DNA of 64,000 nucleotides from Saccharopolyspora sp. SCSIO 74807 (lineage in GTDB: Bacteria > Actinomycetota > Actinomycetes > Mycobacteriales > Pseudonocardiaceae): the NCBI RefSeq assembly GCF_037023755.1, contig NZ_CP146100.1, positions 1,242,501-1,306,500 of the forward strand. Direction: 5' to 3'. Positions within the stretch are counted from its first letter, which is position 1. Every line of letters starts with the position of its first letter. Positions 20,113 to 29,973 of the stretch are shown piece after piece. The translations under genes and the position numbers were made by a program. The notes beneath the pieces were generated by a model. The model did no database searches. It was given only the letters and a program-made list of their open reading frames with translations, and had not been told where the DNA came from.

Positions 20113-22145
20113 CCTCGCAGCAGCAGTCCGCCAAGTCCGCCCGCGCACCCCGGGGTGCGCGTCTACTTCGAGCTGGAGTTCCCGTGCGTGGCCCCTGGCG
20201 CGCCGCCCTGGCGCTGGCGTTGCACATCGGCTTCTTCGCCTTCCCACTGGCCGTGGTGCTCGGCCTGCTGGGCATCACCGCTTACACCGTGCGCGCCGAC
20301 ATCGGACTCGGCGCGCGAGCCGGGCTGGCCGCTTTCGTGGTCGCCGCCGTGGTCGGCATCGGCCTGCGCACGGTGCTGCGCAGCCAAGAGATCCCGCGCG
20401 GAGTCGCGCTCAAGCGCGCGGAGCAGCCGAAGGTCTGGAAGGTGATCGACACCGTCTGCACCGGTTCCGGCGCGCAGCCCCCGGACGAAGTGCGGATCAC
20501 CTCGGAGCCGGGGTCGCTGCTGCGCGAGGACACCGCGCTGCTGGGCCTGCGGGTGCGGGCGCGCTACCTGGAGATCGGGTTGCCGCTGCTGGCCGGGTTG
20601 TCGGCGAGCGATCTGCGGGCCGTCGCGGCGCGCGAGCTCGGCCGCACCGTCGGCGCCGGCCGGCTGGTGGTGCTGGCCGACCGGGTCCGGACCAGCGTGC
20701 TGCGCACCGCTGAAGGGCTCACCGGCGGCCCGGCGAAGTGGCTGTTCACCGGCTACGCCCGCGCGTACGCGGCGGTGGCGGGCGATCCGGGAGCGAACCT
20801 GTGGTTCGGCGCGGACACCATCGCCGTGCAGGCGGCGGGCAAGCGGGCCGCGGTGACCTCGTTGCGGAAGGTGCAGGCCGTCGAATTCGGGTGGCGCGCC
20901 TACGCCGAGGAGTACCTCACGATGGCCGCCAAGGTGGAGCACACCCCGGACCTGCTGCTGGGCTTCCGGGCTTTCATGGACCACCCGGAGCGCAAACCGG
21001 AGCTGTCCGAGCGCGTCAAGCAGGCGATCGCCGAAGAACGCGGCGTGCGCCCGTCCACCCGGGAACGGGTGGAGGCGATGAAGCGGCTGCGCGGCGGCGA
21101 CCGCGATCCCGACGACCGGCCCGCGTTCGCGCTGCTGCGGGAACCGCGCGAGACGGTTCCCGCGCTGGAGGACCGGTTGCTGGTCGACGGTCTCGGCCCG
21201 CGGCTGCCCTGGCCGGACCTGGCGCGCAAGGCGGGCGCCGCGGCGGTCGCGCGGCAGGCCGGGCTGCTGGCTTCGGCGGTGCGCCAGAGCGGCCTGGACT
21301 GCCAGCCCGCGATCGGCGGAGTGCTGGCCGCGATCCACCGCGACCAGCGCGCCGACCTGATCAACCCGGTGCTCAATCCGGGCCTGAGCCCGGAGAAGCT
21401 GGACGAGGCCGTGGTGGACACCCTCACCGAGCTGCTCGGCGGCGCGGTGGTGGACGCGCTGGTGTGCGCCGGGCGCGCGCAGCACGAACTGGACTGGGCG
21501 GGCGAGTCGGTGGTGCGGCTGTCCACCGGCCACCCGCTGGACCCGGACCGGCTGGTGCGCCCGGCGGTGCAGGACCCGCGGCTGGTGCCCGGATTGCATC
21601 GGGCGCTGGTGGATCTGGGCGTGCCGTTGCAGCACTACCGGGAGCCCGCCGACGACCCGGACCCGTCGATCTCCGGGGTCGTCAGCCCGGTGCAGTACGC
21701 GGGCGGGCGGTTCGACATGGTGGTCACCGACCGGGGCCTGGTGCTGGTGCCGAGCGCGGCCAGCCCGGCGAAGCGGCTGCTGGCCGGCGCGGTCGGGCGG
21801 CTGCGGAAGGCGGAGAACGAGGAGCTCTGCGAGCTCTCGGAGACCCCGGTGCAGCGGTTGCGGGAGCAGGCCGACGCGCAATGGATCGACAGCCGCGACG
21901 TGGCGGTCGCGACGCTGGTGCAGGAACGTTCCGGCTGGTCGCTGACGCTGGAGCTGTACTTGGACGACGCGTCGATGTCGACGGTGCAGCAGGACGCCGT
22001 GCAGCAGGGTCCGAACGACATCCCGGAGTTGATCGTGCGCAGCAGCGGGGATTCCGAGGAGCGCGGCGATCCGTACCGCGGGCTGGGTGAGCTGATGGGC
22101 GCCCGGATGTCGATCGACGACAGGCGGGGCGCACCGGCCGAGTGA
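20109..22145 (+). CDS. Degenerate M48-like membrane protein
   Basis: A 678-residue protein with two N-terminal membrane segments (about residues 30-60 and 70-90). The region around residue 175, LRAVAARELGRTVGAGRL, aligns with the zinc site of M48 peptidases, but both zinc-binding His of HExxH are Arg (RELGR). The downstream third ligand region also lacks the Glu (NLWFGADTIAVQ). It should therefore be a non-catalytic M48 relative. The C-terminal 350 residues match no family I recognise. GTG 20109 overlaps the moeA stop (GTGA), indicating coupling. Confidence 0.7.
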   Translation: MTSQQQSAKSARAPRGARLLRAGVPVRGPWRAALALALHIGFFAFPLAVVLGLLGITAYTVRADIGLGARAGLAAFVVAAVVGIGLRTVLRSQEIPRGVALKRAEQPKVWKVIDTVCTGSGAQPPDEVRITSEPGSLLREDTALLGLRVRARYLEIGLPLLAGLSASDLRAVAARELGRTVGAGRLVVLADRVRTSVLRTAEGLTGGPAKWLFTGYARAYAAVAGDPGANLWFGADTIAVQAAGKRAAVTSLRKVQAVEFGWRAYAEEYLTMAAKVEHTPDLLLGFRAFMDHPERKPELSERVKQAIAEERGVRPSTRERVEAMKRLRGGDRDPDDRPAFALLREPRETVPALEDRLLVDGLGPRLPWPDLARKAGAAAVARQAGLLASAVRQSGLDCQPAIGGVLAAIHRDQRADLINPVLNPGLSPEKLDEAVVDTLTELLGGAVVDALVCAGRAQHELDWAGESVVRLSTGHPLDPDRLVRPAVQDPRLVPGLHRALVDLGVPLQHYREPADDPDPSISGVVSPVQYAGGRFDMVVTDRGLVLVPSAASPAKRLLAGAVGRLRKAENEELCELSETPVQRLREQADAQWIDSRDVAVATLVQERSGWSLTLELYLDDASMSTVQQDAVQQGPNDIPELIVRSSGDSEERGDPYRGLGELMGARMSIDDRRGAPAE

Positions 22146-22211
22146 AGCCCGCCCAGGCAGGGATGTGACTCTGCGTGAGCAAATCGCAGACCAATGTCCT
22201 CCAATAGCGGC

Positions 22212-22252
22212 TACGTAGTTCGTGTGAGCCCAATTACACTGGTGACCGCGTA
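22212..22252 (+). promoter_or_regulatory. Candidate promoter with MtrA-like direct repeat
   Basis: TACACT (22235-22240) could be a -10 hexamer, and GTGACCGCGTAAC (22242-22254) resembles the GTAAC-type direct repeat bound by the MtrA regulator in actinobacteria. Both lie just before the structured RNA element. Confidence 0.35.
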
Positions 22253-22280
22253 ACAACCCGTCGATCGACTCCGTCTTCAC

Positions 22281-22395
22281 AGACGTCCGCTCCCGCTTCG
22301 CCGCGGGCAGCGGGCAACCCCGGGTCCCGTGTGCCGTCGGGGGGTGCACGGACCCACCTCGGGGACCGCTCGGCGCCAACGGGGAGGCGCCTTGC
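22281..22395 (+). ncRNA. Structured leader RNA, possible c-di-AMP (ydaO/yuaA) riboswitch
   Basis: Three consecutive hairpins can be drawn: CCGC-T-CCCGC with GCGGG-CA-GCGG (22288-22313), GGTCC...GTGTGCC with GGTGCAC-GGACC (22324-22355), and GGCGCC with GGCGCC (22372-22389). Several pieces in order resemble the ydaO motif: CCGCTTCGCC, GGGCAACCCCGGG, GGGGTGCAC and CCAACGGGGAGGCG. The resemblance is partial and by memory of the family. The riboswitch normally precedes cell-wall hydrolase genes, but here psd follows after a terminator. It could instead be a small RNA. Confidence 0.4.
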
Positions 22396-22402
22396 GGTGC
22401 GG

Positions 22403-22458
22403 TGCCGGAGCGGCACCGGCGCTTCGGGGGCGCCGGTCCGCTCCGGCATCCTTAATTT
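22403..22458 (+). terminator. Strong intrinsic terminator
   Basis: TGCCGGAGCGG plus ACCGGCGC pairs with GCGCCGGT plus CCGCTCCGGCA, about 19 base pairs with one bulge, loop TTCGGGG. It is followed by TCCTTAATTT. It sits directly after the structured element and 250 bp before psd. Confidence 0.75.
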
Positions 22459-22707
22459 GCGGCCCGTTTCTGCCACCGGGCTCCGCCGACTCGCCCGGCC
22501 GCGGCCGCCACCTGGCCGAGCCGCCGCTCACGCATCCGGCACGAATCAGCACGCAACGCGCTTTCACCTGCGCACAGCGACCCGCGTGATCCACACCGCC
22601 CCCTGGCGTCGAAGCCGCGGCCGCGTCCGCGATGCTGTACCGACACGGCCGCAGCGCGGTCACCGCGCCGCAGCACCGACCTCCGACGCACGGGGTGTAG
22701 CAGCTCG

Positions 22708-23457
22708 ATGAGCACCCAGACAGAACCAGGCACGACGAACCCGCTGGCGCACCTGGCTCAGCTCGCCCGCGACACCGTTCCGCCGATGCATCCGGCGGGC
22801 AAGCCGTTCGTGCTCGGCGCGGCGGCCGCGACGCTGCTGCTGCGCCGCAAGTGGCGGCCCGCGGGCGTGCTCGGCGGCATCGCCACGGCCTGGTGCGCCT
22901 GGTTCTTCCGCGAGCCCGCGCGGGTCACGCCGCAGCGCGACGGCATCGCGGTCGCGCCCGCCGACGGCACCGTGGCGCACGTGGAGACCGCCGTGCCACC
23001 ACCCGAACTCGGGCTCGGCGATCGACCGCTGACCCGGGTCAGCGTGTTCCTCACGATCTTCGACGTGCACGTGCAACGGCTGCCCGCCACCGGGGAGATC
23101 GCCAAGACCGCCTACCGGCCCGGCGCCTTCCTGTCCGCCGACCTGGACAAGGCCAGCGAGGACAACGAGCGCAACTCGCTGCTGCTGCGCACCGACGACG
23201 GGCACGAACTGGTGGTGGTGCAGATCGCCGGGCTGGTCGCGCGCCGCATCGTCAGCTCGGTGCGCGACGGCGACCGGGTGCTGGCCGGGCACACCTACGG
23301 GCTGATCCGCTTCGGCTCCCGCGTGGACCTGTACCTGCCGCCGGGCAGCCGGGTGCTGGTGGAACCCGGCCAGCGCACCGTCGGCGCGGAAACCGCGGTT
23401 GCCGAGCTGCCGACCGGCGCGGCGGCGGAATCCCCGGCCAGCGGCGGGCAGGCATGA
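22708..23457 (+). CDS. psd: Phosphatidylserine decarboxylase
   Basis: A 249-residue proenzyme that decarboxylates phosphatidylserine to phosphatidylethanolamine at the inner membrane. A hydrophobic segment lies at about residues 35-70 before the conserved WFFREPAR. The self-cleavage Gly-Ser that makes the pyruvoyl group is in IRFGSRVDLYLP near residue 210, and FDVHVQRLP is the other family signature. It is the short actinobacterial form. Its stop overlaps the pssA start by four bases, so the synthase and decarboxylase are coupled, a common arrangement. Confidence 0.93.
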   Translation: MSTQTEPGTTNPLAHLAQLARDTVPPMHPAGKPFVLGAAAATLLLRRKWRPAGVLGGIATAWCAWFFREPARVTPQRDGIAVAPADGTVAHVETAVPPPELGLGDRPLTRVSVFLTIFDVHVQRLPATGEIAKTAYRPGAFLSADLDKASEDNERNSLLLRTDDGHELVVVQIAGLVARRIVSSVRDGDRVLAGHTYGLIRFGSRVDLYLPPGSRVLVEPGQRTVGAETAVAELPTGAAAESPASGGQA

Positions 23458-24392
23458 ACGGGCTGCGCGGCGCACCACCCGGAATCCGGCTGCTGCCCAA
23501 CGCCGTCACCGTGCTGGCGATGTGCGCCGGGCTGTCGGCCGTGCAGTTCGCGCTGAACGCGCAGCTCACCGGAGCCATCGCGGCGGTCGCGGTGGCCGCC
23601 GTGCTGGACGGGCTGGACGGGCGGATCGCGCGGCTGCTGGACGCCACCACGCGGATGGGCGCTGAGCTGGACTCGCTGTCCGACGCGATGTCCTTCGGCG
23701 TCGCCCCCGCGCTGACGCTCTACGCCTGGCAGTTGCAGGACAACCGGGCGGGCTGGATCGCCGCGCTGGTCTTCGCGGTGTGCATGATCCTGCGGCTGGC
23801 TCGGTTCAACACGTTGCTGGACGACGTCGAGCAGCCCGCCTTCAGCAAGGAGTTCTTCGTCGGCGTGCCCGCGCCCGCGGCCGGGTTGCTGGCGCTGCTG
23901 CCGCTGGTGCTGACCGCGCACTTCGGCTATCCGGGCTGGTGGGCGCAGCAGCCCGTGGTGATGGTCTGGATGGTCGCGGTCGCCGCGCTCGCGGTGAGCC
24001 GGGTGCCGACGTTGTCGCTGAAGACCGTGAAGGTGCCTGCGAAGGCGGTCGCTCCGCTGCTGGTGCTGGTGGCGCTGCTGGCCGCGGGGATCATCATGTT
24101 CCCGCTGGTCTCGCTGGCCGTGGCGCTGGTGGTGTACCTCGTGCACATCCCGTACGCGGTGTACCGGTACCGCTGGCTGCTGCGGCACCCGGAGGCGTGG
24201 GCGGCGCCGCCGCGCGAGCGCCGCGCCATCCGCAGGCGCACCCAGCGGCGGCTCGGGCTGCGGCCGCCGCACCCGCGCCGGGCGCTGGCCGGGGCGCGGC
24301 AGCGGATGCGCCGCACCCGCGGGCCGGAAGGCCCCCGGTTGAGCTGGCGCCGCCTCGGACTGCGCCGCAGCCGCAACGGCAGCCCCCGCTGA
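23454..24392 (+). CDS. pssA: CDP-diacylglycerol-serine O-phosphatidyltransferase
   Basis: A 312-residue membrane enzyme of the CDP-alcohol phosphatidyltransferase family, making phosphatidylserine from CDP-diacylglycerol and serine. The signature DG-x2-AR-x8-G-x3-D-x3-D is complete from DGLDGRIARLLDA to ELDSLSDAMSFG. Several membrane helices follow, and an Arg-rich C-terminal tail of about 70 residues is longer than in most homologues. ATG 23454 overlaps the psd stop. The neighbour psd uses its product. Confidence 0.93.
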   Translation: MNGLRGAPPGIRLLPNAVTVLAMCAGLSAVQFALNAQLTGAIAAVAVAAVLDGLDGRIARLLDATTRMGAELDSLSDAMSFGVAPALTLYAWQLQDNRAGWIAALVFAVCMILRLARFNTLLDDVEQPAFSKEFFVGVPAPAAGLLALLPLVLTAHFGYPGWWAQQPVVMVWMVAVAALAVSRVPTLSLKTVKVPAKAVAPLLVLVALLAAGIIMFPLVSLAVALVVYLVHIPYAVYRYRWLLRHPEAWAAPPRERRAIRRRTQRRLGLRPPHPRRALAGARQRMRRTRGPEGPRLSWRRLGLRRSRNGSPR

Positions 24393-24403
24393 GCCATCCC
24401 GGC

Positions 24404-24460
24404 CGAGCGAACGGGCTGTTCGACCGATCCAGTGGGGCGAGCAGGCCGCTCACTCGGCTC
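24404..24460. repeat. Dispersed palindromic repeat family 1, copy 1
   Basis: A 57-bp imperfect palindrome beginning GAGCGAACGG and ending GGCCGCTCAC-TCGG, with GTTCGACC-ATCCAG-type centre. It aligns along its length with the copy at 46557. It lies between the convergent ends of pssA and the FUSC gene. Confidence 0.75.
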
Positions 24461-24480
24461 GACGAGCCGAGGCGCGCGGT

Positions 24481-24530
24481 GAGCCGGAGCGAGCGGACCG
24501 TCGACCCGTCTTGAGCGGTCCGCTCACTCG
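24481..24530. repeat. Dispersed palindromic repeat family 1, copy 2
   Basis: Arms GAGCGAGCGGACCG and CGGTCCGCTCACTC pair at 13 of 14 positions. The right part contains the odd palindrome GAGCGGTCCGCTC. It is in the same convergent gap as copy 1 and ends 15 bp before the FUSC stop codon. Confidence 0.75.
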
Positions 24531-24544
24531 TCGGCGCAGAGCGC

Positions 24545-26539
24545 TCAGCGGATGCGGAGGCGTTCGGTGCGCACGAAGTTGATCGTGTAGCGCTTCCACG
24601 GCTGCTGATTGCCCAGCGTCCGATCGATCGCCGAGCGCGCGTGCAGCGCGTTCTCCACCAGCGAACTCGCCAGCAGCTCGGTCGCGGGAGCCCCGGCGGA
24701 CTGGATGTCCGGCACCTTCGCCGTGGGCCGCCCGCTGAGCAGCTGGTCCACCGCCTGCAGCGCGGGCACCGCGACGGCCTGCTCGTCCTCCGGCCGGAAC
24801 GCCAGCGTCGACACGTCCTGGCGCAGCGCGTCCAGCGCGATCGCCGCGGCCCGGGTGGCCTCCTGGTCCTCGTCCGACTCCGGGTCGTCCAGCAGCGCGG
24901 GCATCCCGAGCAGGTCCTGGGTCCGCCGCAGCGCGAGCACGTGCGCGGCCTGCATCGCCGCCTGCACCTGGTGGCCCTGCCCGGCCGCGCGCACGCTGCG
25001 CAGCAGCTCGGAGACCGACCACACGGTGGAGCGGACCGCACCGCGCACGTCCGGCACCATGCTGCTGGGCAGCACGATGAAGCTGACGTAGCCGACGCCG
25101 AGCGCGATGGCCGCGCCGACCGCGGTGTTCGACGCGAAGCTGATCGCGACGTTGGCCAGCGGCCGGTCCAGCCGCATCGCCTGGTCCACCGCGGTGATGA
25201 CGATCAACGAGCTCAGCAGCACCTGGTAGTCGGTGCGCAGCCGCTCCACCCCGAGCAGCATCGCCGCCACCACCGCGGGCACCAGCAGGTACACCCCCGG
25301 CAGCAGCGTGATCAGCGCGGCGAGGAAGACCACGCCGAGCACCGCGCCACCGGTCCGCTCCAGCGCCCCGTTCATGCTGTCCCGCGCCGCGGGCGCGAGC
25401 ACCACGTACAGCGCGAGCAGCAGCGTCGACGCCGACGGATCGTGCAGCAGCAGCACGATCACCAGCCCGATCCCCACCGCGAGCGTGCAGCGCAACGCGT
25501 GCCGGAACAGCGATGACCGCAACGACAGGTGAGCCTTGATGCCGCCGATCGCGCGCTGCTTGGCACCGCCGGGCGCGGGCGGGCTGGCGGGCGCTTCGAC
25601 CCGCTGCACGACCGCGCCGCGGATCCGGTCCAGCCCCTGGTTCATCCCGGCGACCGCTTCCGGCAGGTCCTGCCTGCCGCCCGCGGAGACCACGGCCTGC
25701 GCGGGGTCGACGCGCGCCATCGCGGGCAGCCCGCTGCAGGCGCGGGAACGCACCGCGCGGGCGAGTTCGGCGGCGACGAGGTCGGCCTCGGCGACGATGC
25801 GGTGCAGCCGCTCGGCTTCGATCCGGTCGGCCTGCTCGGCCTGCGCCAGCAGTGCCTCGCGGGCCGCGCGGAACCGGGCCGCGCCGGCCAGCACCTGCCC
25901 GAGCCAGGTCGTGGAGCCGTCCGCGCGCCAAGCGCTCGCGGCCGACTCCAACACCCCCGGCCCGGGTTCGAGCAGCGTGCGGGCGACGGCCGCGCGGGTC
26001 GCGCGGGTCGAGTCGCCGATGCCGATGAGCACTCGCAGGACCAGCGCGAACAACGCACCTGCGACGGTGCACAGGAACAGCATCCAGGCGGGCTGGTCGC
26101 TACCGATGCCGGTGGTGCTGGAGAACAACGTCGCCGCCGCGAACGTCTGCCCGCTGACCCGGTACTGCTCGCCGAGCGCGGGCAGCATCCCGGAACCGAA
26201 CACGACCACCGCGACCAGCGACCCGGCCAGCACCGGGATGCCGTAGAGCACCGGTCCCAGCGCCATCACCAGCACCAGCGCCGGACCGAACCAGGAGAAC
26301 CGGTGCAGATCCGACCGCAGCGACCGCCCACCGGCCGCCACCAGGGCGAACACCGCGGTCAGCCCGCCGATCAGCGCGGGCGTGCGCAGGTCGAACAACC
26401 AGCCGCCCGCGGTGGCCACGACCGCGGTCACGAGCACGGCCACCGCGTACTGGCGCCGCCGGAGATCCGGCGCCCCCGCCTCGGTGTTCAGGCCGGTGTC
26501 CAACCGCTCTCTTACCTTCGTCAACACCGATGCAGCCAC
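24545..26539 (-). CDS. FUSC/aromatic acid exporter family membrane protein
   Basis: A 664-residue membrane protein with two blocks of hydrophobic helices (about residues 30-180 and 350-480) split by a soluble helical region, then a soluble C-terminal domain. This layout matches FUSC and YccS/ArAE-type proteins, several of which are linked to efflux of aromatic acids or other small molecules. The start is GTG 26539 with GGAG 12 bases upstream. The 359-bp upstream region holds a tandem array and an inverted repeat. The substrate is unknown. Confidence 0.75.
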   Translation of the reverse strand: MAASVLTKVRERLDTGLNTEAGAPDLRRRQYAVAVLVTAVVATAGGWLFDLRTPALIGGLTAVFALVAAGGRSLRSDLHRFSWFGPALVLVMALGPVLYGIPVLAGSLVAVVVFGSGMLPALGEQYRVSGQTFAAATLFSSTTGIGSDQPAWMLFLCTVAGALFALVLRVLIGIGDSTRATRAAVARTLLEPGPGVLESAASAWRADGSTTWLGQVLAGAARFRAAREALLAQAEQADRIEAERLHRIVAEADLVAAELARAVRSRACSGLPAMARVDPAQAVVSAGGRQDLPEAVAGMNQGLDRIRGAVVQRVEAPASPPAPGGAKQRAIGGIKAHLSLRSSLFRHALRCTLAVGIGLVIVLLLHDPSASTLLLALYVVLAPAARDSMNGALERTGGAVLGVVFLAALITLLPGVYLLVPAVVAAMLLGVERLRTDYQVLLSSLIVITAVDQAMRLDRPLANVAISFASNTAVGAAIALGVGYVSFIVLPSSMVPDVRGAVRSTVWSVSELLRSVRAAGQGHQVQAAMQAAHVLALRRTQDLLGMPALLDDPESDEDQEATRAAAIALDALRQDVSTLAFRPEDEQAVAVPALQAVDQLLSGRPTAKVPDIQSAGAPATELLASSLVENALHARSAIDRTLGNQQPWKRYTINFVRTERLRIR

Positions 26540-26666
26540 GGTGGTCGCTTACTCCTACTTCTTCGTCGCGTGCGAGAGGTCGATGCGCCCCGTAGCCGAG
26601 CGTTGCGCAGGACGCCGGGCATTCCCCCGGCATCCGCAGCGGGCTTCGCCCGAGCGGCGCGGAGTC

Positions 26667-26792
26667 GGGGAAGCACAGCGCCGGAGGGGCCCAGCGCCGC
26701 AGAGGCACAGCGCCGACGAGGCACTGGGCCGGAGAGGCACTGGGCCGGACAAACACTGGCCGGACAAGCACTGGGCCGGAGAGGCACTGGCC
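26667..26792. repeat. 16-bp tandem repeat, about eight copies
   Basis: Eight contiguous units of 15-16 bp, typical form GGAGAGGCACTGGGCC, fill the middle of the 359-bp gap (26540-26898) between the FUSC gene start and the thiD end. The left units read CAGCGCC where the right units read CTGGGCC, so the array is diverging from one side. No coding support. Confidence 0.9.
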
Positions 26793-26812
26793 GATCGGCA
26801 GGCTGCCGCATG

Positions 26813-26849
26813 ACTCACGATCTATGTCGGTGCGACCCGCCTCGTGAGT
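26813..26849. promoter_or_regulatory. Inverted repeat, operator or terminator
   Basis: ACTCACGA (26813-26820) and TCGTGAGT (26842-26849) are perfect arms 21 bases apart, between thiD and the FUSC gene. It could end thiD transcription or be an operator for the FUSC gene. The 21-base spacing is long for a hairpin loop and suits two turns of DNA. Confidence 0.5.
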
Positions 26850-26898
26850 TACGGCGTCGTCGAAAATCACTCGATCAGGTAACTCAAGCCGGTCCCCA

Positions 26899-27768
26899 TC
26901 AGATCGACCGCGGGCTGATCCGCCAGAACGTCGACACCGGTCCCACTCCGGAACCGAGCGGGTAGGCGTGCTCGACACTGCGCGTCACGAACCGCTTGCC
27001 CGCCGCCACCGCCTCCGGCACCGCAGCACCCTTGGCGAGCGCGGCGGTGATCGCCGAAGCGAACACGTCACCGGCGCCGTGCGTGTGCACCGTGGAGTAG
27101 CGCGGGCCCGGCAGCGGCATCGCCGTGCTGCCGTCGAAGAGCAGGTCCACGCACTCCGGGTCGTCCCGCAGGTGCCCGCTCTTGATCAGCACCCACTGCG
27201 GCCCGAAGTCGTGCACCGCCTTCGCCGCGTCCAGCAGGTCGTCCCGGGTGCGCGCGTCGCGGCCGGTGAGCAGCCGCACCTCGTCCAGGTTCGGCGTCAC
27301 CAGCGTCGCCCTGGGGAACGCCTGGTAGCGCAGCACGTCGAGGGCGTCCGCGCGCAACAGCGGCTCACCGCTGCGGGATGCGGCGACCGGGTCGACGACG
27401 AACGGGGTGCGGCCGGAGCCGCCGATGCCGTGCTCGTCGCAGGCGGCCACGACCGCCTCTATGGTCGCCGCCGAGGCCAGCACCCCCGTCTTCGCCGCAT
27501 CCACCCCGATGTCCGAGGCGACGGCGCCGATCTGCGCACCCACCGTCTCCGCCGGGATTTCCACCAGGCCCGTGACTCCCACGGTGTTCTGCACGGTCAC
27601 CGCGGTCACCGCGGTCATGCCGTGCACGCCGCAGGAGAAGAACGCGCGCAGATCGGCGTGCATCCCGGCACTGCCACCGGAGTCCGAGCCGGCGATGGTC
27701 AGCGCGGTCGGCGGCGCCGTGTCGTTGGCGGGTCGTCGCAGGCCAGGCTCGTCGTACATCCTGCTCAT
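26899..27768 (-). CDS. thiD: Hydroxymethylpyrimidine/phosphomethylpyrimidine kinase
   Basis: A 289-residue ribokinase-fold enzyme that phosphorylates HMP and then HMP-phosphate in thiamine synthesis. The N-terminal ALTIAGSDSGGSAGMHADL and the C-terminal anion hole and catalytic Asp in HTHGAGDVFASA are intact. ATG 27768 or ATG 27759 may be used; AGGA favours the second slightly. It follows thiC on the same strand after a 226-bp repeat-containing gap, so it may be read from the thiC promoter under TPP control. Confidence 0.92.
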   Translation of the reverse strand: MSRMYDEPGLRRPANDTAPPTALTIAGSDSGGSAGMHADLRAFFSCGVHGMTAVTAVTVQNTVGVTGLVEIPAETVGAQIGAVASDIGVDAAKTGVLASAATIEAVVAACDEHGIGGSGRTPFVVDPVAASRSGEPLLRADALDVLRYQAFPRATLVTPNLDEVRLLTGRDARTRDDLLDAAKAVHDFGPQWVLIKSGHLRDDPECVDLLFDGSTAMPLPGPRYSTVHTHGAGDVFASAITAALAKGAAVPEAVAAGKRFVTRSVEHAYPLGSGVGPVSTFWRISPRSI

Positions 27769-27815
27769 CCTAGGCGCCTGTCTCGGAACGGTTCTGGTGT
27801 TGGTCTTTTCAAGCG

Positions 27816-27972
27816 GCGTCAGCCGCTTTCGCCACCTACGCAACCGGCACCACCGCGGGTTCTCAGGCGTCGTCTCGCGAGGACAGCTCCGACGCCGAGT
27901 AGGGCGCTACTTCAGGAGGAGATCCCGCAGCGAGACGGCGCCTGAGGTTCCGCTACCCGACCACCTACGCAA
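27816..27972. repeat. Dispersed 3'-flank repeat family 2, composite copy
   Basis: The element is bounded by direct copies of CCACCTACGCAA at 27832-27843 and 27961-27972. Inside are inverted arms CTCAGGCGTCGTCTCGC (27862-27878) and its complement at 27930-27946 with one mismatch. Its outer left part, GGCGTCAGCCGCTTTCGCC, and its right part recur near 32737. It ends 22 bp from the thiC stop. Confidence 0.7.
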
Positions 27973-27994
27973 AACGAGCTCAACAGGCAAGCAC

Positions 27995-29698
<1,704 letters not shown>

Positions 29699-29700
29699 TC

Positions 29701-29803
29701 ACTCCCTACGCCGGCATTATCCGGTCAGGTTCAGGCGGTCGGCGGCCCCGGACCGATCGGTCCAGCCGCCCTCTCAGCCCGCTTCCGGTGCGGGCTCCCG
29801 CGG
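29701..29803 (-). promoter_or_regulatory. TPP riboswitch controlling thiC
   Basis: On the minus strand the conserved cores are clear: GCTGAGAGGG in the pyrimidine-sensing arm, and GAACCTGACCGGATAATGCC followed by GGCGTAGGGAG. It ends about ten bases before the thiC start, so it probably acts by hiding the ribosome site. THI-box features are unmistakable. Confidence 0.96.
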
Positions 29804-29973
29804 TTGTGTTGTCCCGATCGAGGCTAGCGGCGGACACGGCCCGTGCCAAGACCACGAGTGGGCCACTGACGCCGGGACGGATCACCGCTAAGCCCGCCAC
29901 CAGGGACGACACTTGATTGTCAGACCGGGAGGATACAGTGCGTGATGACACCAACACAGGAGGTGACCGCGCT

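Larger units (their letters stand above)
22146..22707. other. Long intergenic region before psd
   Basis: This 562-bp gap has no supported gene. The left part (22149-22260) is AT-richer and promoter-like. The middle holds a strongly structured element and a terminator, described separately. From 22460 to the psd start no structure or gene was recognised. A possible psd ribosome site (GGGG near 22692) is weak. Confidence 0.6.

Noticed and set aside
22290..22355. A SAM-IV riboswitch, because of GGCAACCCC followed by GGGGTGC.
   Set aside because: The required TGATGAC-type closing segment and the expected downstream methionine or SAM gene are missing; ydaO-like similarity is a little better.
22331..22711. 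A possible 126-residue gene before psd.
   Set aside because: It runs through the strong terminator and hairpins, has Arg/Pro-rich noise composition and no ribosome site.
27811..27828. Hairpin AAGCGGC-GTCA-GCCGCTT as a terminator between thiC and thiD.
   Set aside because: No T-run follows on the minus strand, and the region belongs to a dispersed repeat, so termination is unproven.
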